NCBI RefSeq assembly: GCF_012027725.1 | Contig: NZ_SJOU01000019.1 | Location: 1 to 45,064, forward strand | DNA length: 45,064 nucleotides | Direction: 5' to 3' | DNA from: Olsenella sp. SW781 | GTDB lineage: Bacteria; Actinomycetota; Coriobacteriia; Coriobacteriales; Atopobiaceae | Shown: piece after piece, positions 40,401 to 45,064 of the stretch | How the letters are laid out: each line of letters opens with the position of its first letter | How positions within the stretch are numbered: the stretch's first letter is position 1 | Program-made: the position numbers and the translations under genes | Notes under the pieces: model-generated | What the model saw: only the letters and a program-made list of their open reading frames with translations | What the model was told of the DNA's origin: nothing | The model's database searches: none

Positions 40401-41388
40401 CCAGTATGGCGACGACGGCGTGAACCGCTATGACCTCATGGCCGTGACCTCGGCAGACGACCTCGACTCGGCCGTGGCCGACCTCGAGGGGAACCCCGAG
40501 GTCGAGGACGTGCTGCGCGTCTACATCGACAGCCTCACCGTGAGCTACGGCGACTCCAAGGAGAGCGTCTCGCTCATCGTGGTCCCGGACGGCACGGACC
40601 TCTCGGGCTACGCGCGGCTCGTGGACGAGTCAGGGCAGCCCGTCGCGCTGCCGGAGGACGGGGCCGTCATAACCAAGAACGCCGAGCAGGTCATGGGCTT
40701 CTCGCTCGGAGACGAGCTCCACCTCCAGGACTCGACCCTCGCCGAGGGGACGACGTCCGTGGGCGGCATCGCGATGAGCTACCTGGGCAACACCCTCTAC
40801 ATGACCGAGAGCGCCTACGAGGCCGCCTTCGGCGCGCCCTGCGAGCAGAACGGCGTGCTCGCGCACCTCACGGGGGACGCCGACGAGCAGGTCGCCTTCT
40901 CCGAGGGGCTCACCGAGGACGGCCGCTACCTCTCGGTGGTCTCCACCCAGAAGCTCGTGAACGACTTCTCGAGCGCGTTCACGCTCATCAACACCGTGGT
41001 CTACGTGGTCATCGTGCTGGCGGCGGCGCTCTCGTTCACGGTGGTGTTCACGCTCTCCAACACCAACATCTCCGAGCGCGAGCGCGAGCTCGCCACGATC
41101 AAGGTGCTTGGCTTCAGGCGGCCCGAGGTGCATCGCTACATCAACAAGGAGACGCTCATCCTTACGGGGATCGGCATCGTCTGCGGCATGCCGATGGGCT
41201 ACTTCCTCGCGCGGTCTCTGACGTGGATCTTGCGCATGCCGTCGCTCTACTTCGACGTGGTCGTGGACCCGCTCACGTACGTGATCTCCGCGGTGCTGGC
41301 CTTCGTGTTCACGCTGCTGGTGAACCTCATCACTGACCGCTCGCTCGACCGCATCGACATGGTCGGCGCCCTCAAGTCCGCCGAGTAG
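37411..41388 (+). CDS. FtsX-domain ABC permease with ~520-residue extracellular coiled coil
   Basis: A 1325-residue membrane protein. Residues 25-50 form TM1 (LATITALGVTMLVGLRAACL), then a MacB-like extracellular part to about 250. Residues 255-776 are a long coiled-coil arm rich in Glu, Ala, Gln and Asp with recurring ADGQAELDEGRA-like heptads that rises and returns. Next come the first FtsX block (about 800-925: VIPIVFFVVAVLISLTTMTR, VDEERGLIGVYKALGY), a second N-terminal helix (about 963-985), another extracellular part and the second FtsX block (1195-1320: ISERERELATIKVLGF). GTG start with GAGAAGGA ahead. Relatives occur in Firmicutes and Actinobacteria; possible roles are cell-envelope stress or antimicrobial-peptide handling. 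Confidence 0.9.
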   Translation: MAARGGISTAFSKDVLRTVRGSLKRFVALATITALGVTMLVGLRAACLDLRNSADAFFDEQGLFDVRVQSTLGLTDEDVDALSRLDGVGAVEGGYVETCYTTVGATSEKVDVKALSASGMNEPLVLEGRLPESAGEVAVTARYLKDSGLSVGDTVSFHGADDGEEPSEDESALDSGSTEVFERGDYTIVGSVLDPMEINAGEGTMSFRSSGGSQYSFFVTEGGVVDPSVYTVAYVMVDGAAEPLCYSAEYEGIVDEVLQSVEDARAERERARGEQVRSDATEEVDDAEAEALEELADAEQELIDGQAELDEGRAEVADGQRELDEQRADALAQLEDAQDTIDESRRALEEGAAEYEDGLAAYEEGLAAYEAALPGAEQQLRDGQAQLDAARANISGVEVAEGVTIGDLEAQRDQAQAAVDTLPGTIASIDATAEGVASGLDQISEALKGLLGMDFGIGELATQARDAWAAVVAVDPNDEAAVNSAVGGYAEVLSRASKTLSTFSGLLGAQIDQLSEKIAGLNGQIEELGRAIEENEGELADLTDRIEELQESDPESSDLEGLLNQKLELEGTLEGQRKDLEDLEGQRDGLQVQLDSYAGYQTSLDQLISFGSDESADGQGATALASGRVQAQAGLAQAQAGLDQLNPAIEQARGAVEAELATQQAAIDRGWQELRDAYGELEGARVLLAQSAGQIADGRAQLAEGQAELDRQRADALAQLADAQRQLDDALAEIADGQAELDEGRATFEQERDDALAEIADAREEIADLPDATWYVQDRSSLSSYASVESDASSIEAIGTVIPIVFFVVAVLISLTTMTRMVDEERGLIGVYKALGYGRGSILSKYALYALAACLVGGVVGNVLGFVVLPAIIFTIFSTMYALPGFAYGFDAAWALAAFALFAAGIVGATLITCWRELRESPASLMRPKAPRAGSRILLERVGPVWRRLGFLSKVTARNLFRYKRRLLMTVFGIAGCVALLITGFGIRDTVLSLSPRQYGDDGVNRYDLMAVTSADDLDSAVADLEGNPEVEDVLRVYIDSLTVSYGDSKESVSLIVVPDGTDLSGYARLVDESGQPVALPEDGAVITKNAEQVMGFSLGDELHLQDSTLAEGTTSVGGIAMSYLGNTLYMTESAYEAAFGAPCEQNGVLAHLTGDADEQVAFSEGLTEDGRYLSVVSTQKLVNDFSSAFTLINTVVYVVIVLAAALSFTVVFTLSNTNISERERELATIKVLGFRRPEVHRYINKETLILTGIGIVCGMPMGYFLARSLTWILRMPSLYFDVVVDPLTYVISAVLAFVFTLLVNLITDRSLDRIDMVGALKSAE

Positions 41389-41482
41389 CAAAAGGGGACG
41401 GGCGTGCCACTGGCGTCAGGTTTATTTGGCGCGGCCCGCGCCAAATAAACCTGACGCCAGTGGCACGCCCGTCCCCTTTTGC
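41388..41482. repeat. Perfect 47-bp-arm palindrome combining modules A and B
   Basis: A 95-bp sequence that is its own reverse complement around one central base (41435). From outside to inside: GCAAAAGGGGACGGGC (module A), GTGCCACTGGCGTCAGGTTT (module B), then ATTTGGCGCGG. Its first base is the last base of the FtsX gene's stop codon, so it could serve as a terminator for that gene. Confidence 0.97.
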
Positions 41483-41518
41483 CGCCTGCGGCCCCGTGCC
41501 CGTCCCCCTTGCAGGTCA

Positions 41519-41702
41519 TGCGCAATCTGGGATTTCCGGAAACACGCGATTGCGCGTTCTTCTCGCCATGCGCAACTCAGCTTTTTTGGTCAAATACGCG
41601 GGACTTTCCCGTTTACGTATGCTCCAGCAATGCGTAACTCAAGAAAACCGGCAAGGAGCGGACGCGTAATCGCGCGTTTCCGGAAAACCGAGGTTGCGCG
41701 TC
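41519..41702. repeat. MITE-like element with 38-bp imperfect terminal inverted repeats (group C)
   Basis: With the preceding palindrome this accounts for most of the 347-base gap 41389-41735. Ends 41519-41556 and about 41665-41702 match inverted at about 31 of 38 positions (TTCCGGAAAC and CGCGATT are shared). Internal GTTCTTCTCGCCATGC (about 41556-41571) is the group C core. The interior is AT-richer than the window, with inner IR-like repeats (ATGCGCAACTCA and ATGCGTAACTCA). No gene is evident. Confidence 0.8.
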
Positions 41703-41735
41703 CTCGTGCGCCGGTGGCCGGTTCCTTTCTCCGGC

Positions 41736-42509
41736 TTACCCCTCACGCTGGGCGAGAAACGCCTTCGTGCGCTCTTCGCGCGGGTGGTCGATGACCTGCT
41801 CGGCCGGGCCTTGCTCCACGATCACGCCGCCGTCCATGAAGACGATGCGATCCGCGACCTCTCGCGCGAAGCCCATCTCGTGCGTGACGATGACCATGGT
41901 CATGTTCTCCGCCGCGAGCTCCTTGATGACGCGCAGGACCTCGGCCGTGAGCTCGGGGTCGAGGGCGCTCGTGGGCTCGTCGAAGTAGACGATGTCGGGG
42001 TGCATGGCGAGCGCCCGGGCGATGCTCGCGCGCTGCTGCTGGCCGCCCGAGAGCTGGCAGGGCACCTTGTCCTCGTTGCCGGCGAGCCCCATCTTGGCAA
42101 GAAGCGCCCGGGCCTCCGCCTCGGCCTCCGCGCGATCGCGCCCCTGCACGCACACGGGCGCGTCCATGACGTTGCGCAGCACCGAGAAGTGCGGGAACAG
42201 GTTGTAGTTCTGGAAGACCAGGCCAAAGCGCTGGCGGGCCCGGGCGAGCACGTTCTTGTCGCCATACGCGCCCCCGCGGGCCACGGCGACGTCCTCGTAG
42301 GAGAGGTCGCCGTCGTCCAGGCGCTCAAGCAGCGTGAGGCAGCGCAGCAAGGTGGACTTGCCGCCACCGGAGGGGCCGATGATGGCAATGACCTCGCCGG
42401 GGCTGACGGAGAGCGAGATGTCGCGCAGGACCTCCACGTCACCGAAGCTCTTGCGCGCGTGGTCGAGGGAGACCACCGGGCGCGCCTCGTTCTTCTCGAC
42501 GCTAGTCAT
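41736..42509 (-). CDS. Polar amino-acid ABC transporter ATP-binding protein
   Basis: A 257-residue import ATPase of the GlnQ/ArtP/TcyC type. Walker [37 protein letters not shown] (the subfamily's Q-loop wording), [33 protein letters not shown] and [20 protein letters not shown] are diagnostic for polar amino-acid importers. The start overlaps the permease stop by 8 nt. Third gene of the SBP-permease-ATPase operon. It precedes the group C element, with no clear terminator. Confidence 0.94.
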   Translation of the reverse strand: MTSVEKNEARPVVSLDHARKSFGDVEVLRDISLSVSPGEVIAIIGPSGGGKSTLLRCLTLLERLDDGDLSYEDVAVARGGAYGDKNVLARARQRFGLVFQNYNLFPHFSVLRNVMDAPVCVQGRDRAEAEAEARALLAKMGLAGNEDKVPCQLSGGQQQRASIARALAMHPDIVYFDEPTSALDPELTAEVLRVIKELAAENMTMVIVTHEMGFAREVADRIVFMDGGVIVEQGPAEQVIDHPREERTKAFLAQREG

Positions 42510-43155
42510 GGTAGTAGCTCAGCTTTCTCTCGATCTGCCCGGCCACGAAGTCGACGAGCAGGTTGAAGATCCAGTAGAAGGCCGCCGCGATGGCGAAGGG
42601 GAGCATGCTCACCTGGCTCGCCACGAGCTGCTTGGCCACGGTGAACATCTCGATGACGCCGATGGAGAAGGCGAGCGAGGTGTCCTTGACGAGCGTGATG
42701 ACCTCGTTGGTCATGGACGGCATGATGCGCTTGACCACCTGCGGAAGCACGATGCGCACGAACGTCTGCGCCTTGGAGTAGCCGAGGACCTCGGCCGCCT
42801 CGTGCTGGCCGCGCGGGATGGACTGGATGCCGGAGCGATAGATCTCGGCGAAGTAGGCGGCGTAGTTGACGATGAAGGCCACGATCGTGGCGTACCACTT
42901 GCTGTCGGTGGTGAGGCTGATGCCAAAGACGTAGTACGGCACGAAGTAGATGGCGAACATCTGCAGCATGAGCGGGGTGCCGCGCATGATGGAGATGTAG
43001 AAGCGGGCGAGAAGGGCGAGCGGCTTCACGCGGCTCATGCGGGCGAAGGCGACGAGCATGCCGAGGGGCAGCGACCCCAGCAGCGTGAAGGCGAATATCT
43101 GGAGGCTGACGAGGAACCCCTCGGCGAGCATCCCTGTCATGGTGAGCGTGTCCAC
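42502..43155 (-). CDS. Polar amino-acid ABC transporter permease
   Basis: A 217-residue HisM/GlnP-type permease with about five helices. [40 protein letters not shown] and [20 protein letters not shown] (EAA loop: E-A-A-x3-G-x9-I-x-L-P) are recognised. I chose GTG 43155, which has GGAG 5 nt upstream; the internal ATG at 43140 is 19 nt from it, and the ATG at 43209 lies beyond a palindrome. Works as a homodimer with the 41736 ATPase. Confidence 0.92.
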   Translation of the reverse strand: MDTLTMTGMLAEGFLVSLQIFAFTLLGSLPLGMLVAFARMSRVKPLALLARFYISIMRGTPLMLQMFAIYFVPYYVFGISLTTDSKWYATIVAFIVNYAAYFAEIYRSGIQSIPRGQHEAAEVLGYSKAQTFVRIVLPQVVKRIMPSMTNEVITLVKDTSLAFSIGVIEMFTVAKQLVASQVSMLPFAIAAAFYWIFNLLVDFVAGQIERKLSYYHD

Positions 43156-43175
43156 GCTGCTCCTTTCACGACCAG

Positions 43176-43210
43176 GATGCCTAAAAGGGGCCAGGCCCCT
43201 TTTAGGCATC
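43176..43210. repeat. 35-bp palindrome (module A)
   Basis: GATGCCTAAAAGGGGCC (43176-43192), one A, then its exact complement (43194-43210). Lies between the binding-protein and permease genes of one operon, so it may set the ratio of the two proteins by stabilising or terminating the upstream message, as intercistronic hairpins do in other ABC importers. Confidence 0.95.
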
Positions 43211-43239
43211 CCTGGGAGGAACCTTTGGGTCGGGCGCCG

Positions 43240-44112
43240 CTAGGCGAGGCACCAGTTTTCGTAGGAGATGCCGTCCTCGGCGTACTTCTCGCAGAGCTCC
43301 TGGACGAAGCCATCCTCGTCCATGGCGCGCAGCGACTCGTTGACCGTCTCGGCCGTGGCGTCGTCGCCCTTCTTGAAGCCGACGGCGTAGTGCTCCTCGG
43401 AGAGGAACTCGTCGAGCTGGACATAGGCGTCGGGCTTGGCGGCGAGCTGGTAGGCGGAGATGGAGAGGTCGCAGGCCACGGCGTCGACGGCGCCGGACTC
43501 GAGCTGCATGAAGGCGGTGTTGTAGTCGCCGATGGTCTCGAGGCTGGCGAAGGTGGCGGCGAGGTCCGCCTGCGTGGCGTCATCCCCGGCGAGCACGTTG
43601 TAGGCGGCGGAGTCGACCTGCGTGATCACGGCCTTGCCGGCGAGGTCGTCAAAGCTGGCAATGCCGGAGTCGGCGCGCGCGACGATGACCTGGCCGTTGA
43701 TCATGTACGGCTCGGAGAAGGTGTAGTCGTCCTCGCGGCCCTCCATGGTGAAGCCGTTCCAGATGCAGTTGATGGCTCCGCTATCGAGCAGGGTGTCCTT
43801 GGCGTCCCAGTCGATGGCCTCGAGCTGGACCTCCCAGCCGTTGCGGCTGGCGACCTCCTGGGCGAGCTCGAGGTCGAAGCCGGTGTACTCGCCGTCGTCG
43901 CCGACGTAGCCGTAGGGCGGGTAGGAGGAGTCAAAGCCCACGATGAGGGTGCCGGTGTCCGCGGCTCCGGTGCCGGCGGCCTCGGCCGAGGGGTCTGCGG
44001 CGTCGTCGGAGCTGGCGGGGGTGCCGCCGCAGCCGGCGAGCGCGGCGACGGACAGGGCAGAGAGCGAGGTGAGAATGAACGACCTTCTGTTCATGGCGGT
44101 CATGGCGGTCAT
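43240..44112 (-). CDS. Polar amino-acid-binding lipoprotein
   Basis: A 290-residue extracellular solute-binding protein (SBP_bac_3 family). NRRSFILTSLSALSVAALAGC is a lipoprotein signal with lipobox LAGC; NRRSFI also resembles a Tat motif. Family motifs follow: LIVGFDSSYPPYGYVGDDGE, GFDLELAQEVASRNGWEVQ, AINCIWNGFTMEGRE, PYMINGQVIVAR. The last Gly-Asn/Arg-rich pocket suggests a polar or cystine-like amino acid; the ligand cannot be fixed. ATG 44112 follows GGGAGGA; two further ATG codons in ATGACCGCC repeats (44103 and 44094) are less well placed. First gene of the transporter operon. Confidence 0.93.
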   Translation of the reverse strand: MTAMTAMNRRSFILTSLSALSVAALAGCGGTPASSDDAADPSAEAAGTGAADTGTLIVGFDSSYPPYGYVGDDGEYTGFDLELAQEVASRNGWEVQLEAIDWDAKDTLLDSGAINCIWNGFTMEGREDDYTFSEPYMINGQVIVARADSGIASFDDLAGKAVITQVDSAAYNVLAGDDATQADLAATFASLETIGDYNTAFMQLESGAVDAVACDLSISAYQLAAKPDAYVQLDEFLSEEHYAVGFKKGDDATAETVNESLRAMDEDGFVQELCEKYAEDGISYENWCLA

Positions 44113-44160
44113 GGCGGTTCCTCCCGGTTTGGTGCTTCCCGGCTGTGCCGGTACTTTACT

Positions 44161-44206
44161 CTGCTAAAGCAGGGAAGAATATACGCTTTAGCGTGATGGA
44201 GTACAA
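44161..44206 (-). promoter_or_regulatory. Promoter and twin operator-like palindromes of the amino-acid importer
   Basis: On the minus strand TTGTAC (44206-44201) and TATATT (44183-44178) are 17 bp apart. CGCTTTAGCG (44184-44193) sits in the spacer and CTGCTAAAGCAG (44161-44172) at the predicted start of transcription. Both are GCTWWAGC palindromes centred about 22 bp apart, two helical turns. This is the classic position for a repressor that blocks RNA polymerase. Confidence 0.6.
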
Positions 44207-44251
44207 GGAAGGTGGTCGTCGGTTTTCAGGTTGGTAACAGAGCGGCTGTGG

Positions 44252-44352
44252 TATGATGGCGCCTCACGAGGGAGTAGTGGCACGCCGCGTGCGGCGTGTG
44301 GTGCGTCAACACGCTGGCCGCAGGGCCTGGCGCGCCTTAATCAACGAGACTC
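44252..44352 (+). promoter_or_regulatory. yybP-ykoY-like manganese riboswitch with promoter
   Basis: TATGAT at 44252-44257 is a -10 box. From 44262 the RNA shows the conserved pieces of the yybP-ykoY aptamer: ACGAGGGAGTAGTGGC, a GC-rich stem, TGCGTCAACACGCTGG, GCAGGGCCTGGC and the closing AACGAGAC. It precedes mntP, the family's commonest target, and runs into a terminator hairpin whose 5' arm reuses the aptamer's last bases. This arrangement lets Mn2+ binding favour readthrough (established for the family; inferred here). The 305-base gap 44113-44417 is explained by this and the importer promoter. Confidence 0.8.
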
Positions 44353-44389
44353 GCGACGAGGGTGAGGGGCCCTCGTCGCGAGTCTTTTT
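44348..44389 (+). terminator. Riboswitch expression-platform terminator
   Basis: GACTCGCGACGAGGG (44348-44362) pairs perfectly with CCCTCGTCGCGAGTC (44370-44384), followed by T residues (44384-44389), 28 nt before the mntP start. Confidence 0.88.
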
Positions 44390-44417
44390 CTTTGACGCTG
44401 AGACGAGAGGGGACGTC

Positions 44418-44990
44418 ATGGGTATTGTCGAGCTGCTTCTCATCGCCGTTGGGCTGTCCATGGACGCGTTTGCCGTCTCCATCTGCCGAGGCCTGGGGAT
44501 GCGGAGGCTCAACCTGCGGACTGCCGCCGTGCTGGCCCTCTTCTTTGGTGGGTTTCAGGCGCTGATGCCGCTCGTCGGGTGGGCTCTCGGCAGCCAGTTC
44601 ATGTGGCTCATCGAGCCGGTGGACCACTGGGTGGCGTTTGTCCTGCTCGCGTTCATCGGCGGCAAGATGCTCTGGGAGGCCTTCCACGAGGAGGACGACT
44701 GCTGCGGCTGCGAGGACACGAGCGGAATTGACCTGCGGGAGTTTCTCGTGCTGGCGGTGGCCACCTCGATCGACGCGCTGGCGGCGGGAATCTCGTTCGC
44801 GGCGCTTGCCGTGGACATCGTCCCGACGGTCGCCCTCATCGGCGTCATCACGTTTTGTCTCTCGTTTGCCGGGGTCGCGGTGGGCCACTACTTCGGCGCG
44901 CGCTACGAGAAGCCCGCAAGCATCGTCGGCGGCGTGGTGCTCATCCTCATTGGCCTCAAGGTCCTCCTCGAGCACCTCGGCGTGCTGTGA
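44418..44990 (+). CDS. mntP: Manganese efflux pump MntP
   Basis: A 190-residue inner-membrane exporter with six helices that removes excess Mn2+. Both family signatures are present: LLIAVGLSMDAFAVSICRGL near the start and VLAVATSIDALAAGISFAAL after the midpoint, each with the Asp required for transport. Between them is a His/Asp/Cys-rich loop (HEEDDCCGCEDTS) likely to contact metal. Length as E. coli MntP (188). GAGAGGGG precedes the ATG. Expression is expected to follow Mn2+ through the upstream riboswitch. Confidence 0.95.
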   Translation: MGIVELLLIAVGLSMDAFAVSICRGLGMRRLNLRTAAVLALFFGGFQALMPLVGWALGSQFMWLIEPVDHWVAFVLLAFIGGKMLWEAFHEEDDCCGCEDTSGIDLREFLVLAVATSIDALAAGISFAALAVDIVPTVALIGVITFCLSFAGVAVGHYFGARYEKPASIVGGVVLILIGLKVLLEHLGVL

Positions 44991-44993
44991 TTC

Positions 44994-45038
44994 GGGGACG
45001 GGCTATTTCTCTCGGGGAGTCCGGGGCGGGCCTGCCAC
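44994..45038 (-). repeat. Inverted copy of the repeat found at 1-104
   Basis: Read on the minus strand it begins GTGGCAGGCCCGCCCC and ends CCCGTCCCC; by eye 38 of 45 positions match copy 1 (1-45). It starts 3 nt after the mntP stop. Confidence 0.85.
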
Positions 45039-45064
45039 CGTCCCTTATACACATCGCCGAGCCC
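45038..45064. other. Likely Nextera adapter remnant at contig end
   Basis: The last 27 bases match 24 of 27 positions of the Nextera read-2 adapter as I remember it, including the mosaic-end core CTTATACACATC and the CCGAGCCC that follows it in the adapter. This is sequencing residue, not genome. Confidence 0.8.

Noticed and set aside
1-45064. tRNA or rRNA genes
   Set aside because: No GTTCGAATC-type T-loop with acceptor pairing and no rRNA-like conserved stretch was seen on either strand. TTCGAAC at 10222 has no cloverleaf around it.

Overview
The window is a gene-dense, high-GC (roughly two-thirds G+C by eye) piece of a bacterial chromosome carrying 38 well-supported protein genes plus one doubtful 12-codon leader ORF. 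The gene set (EttA, MntP, CBS-containing family II pyrophosphatase, DUF1846, lactate dehydrogenase, three-gene polar amino-acid ABC operon, split B12-dependent methionine synthase) and the base composition suggest a fermentative Actinobacterium of the class Coriobacteriia, of the Olsenella/Atopobiaceae type. That placement is an inference, not a computed one. I found no rRNA, tRNA, transposase, integrase or CRISPR array. The last 27 bases look like an Illumina Nextera adapter remnant, so position 45064 is probably a contig end.

Layout. 0.1-8 kb: isocitrate dehydrogenase, a DUF3825-like protein, glycerophosphodiesterase, a divergent TrmB, YfbR nucleotidase and CBS-pyrophosphatase. 8.5-13.2 kb: EttA, two poorly characterised proteins and L-lactate dehydrogenase. 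13.3-18.7 kb: an ABC exporter plus CPBP protease set behind a G12 tract, then asparaginase and a HAD phosphatase. 18.9-19.9 kb: a lower-GC gene for a nuclease-fold-like protein enclosed by two related hairpins. 19.9-22 kb: DUF1846 and a small membrane protein. 22.1-25.7 kb: a tightly packed four-gene operon (alpha/beta-hydrolase with altered nucleophile and histone-H1-like tail, ATP-grasp ligase, GNAT, flavin-binding PPOX-like protein) with no function I can name. 25.8-31.3 kb: cysK-cysE, Pth2, a manganese-type CDF exporter, an acyltransferase and a lone A24 prepilin peptidase. 31.6-35.9 kb: metF, separate MetH activation protein, metH. 36-41.4 kb: TetR and a divergent ABC/FtsX system with a long coiled-coil arm. 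41.7-44.1 kb: amino-acid ABC importer. 44.2-45 kb: a yybP-ykoY-like Mn2+ riboswitch ahead of mntP.

The most striking non-coding feature is a dense set of intergenic palindromes. One group combines an AAAAGGGGACRGGC module (A) and a GCGTCAGGTTTRTTTGGC module (B), singly or nested, with perfect arms up to 47 bp. A second group (C) consists of about 150-225 bp MITE-like elements with inverted ends and a GTTCTTCTCGSC-like core. Several lie directly against stop codons, and one supplies the C-terminal codons and stop of a gene. Together with the hairpin-flanked nuclease-like gene they are the best candidates here for an undescribed mobile or regulatory system; the unusual four-gene operon is the best candidate for an undescribed enzymatic one.

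Functionally the window links sulfur and one-carbon metabolism (cysK/cysE, metF/metH), manganese export (MntP and a CDF with Mn-type metal-site residues), nucleotide and pyrophosphate housekeeping, and membrane export systems.
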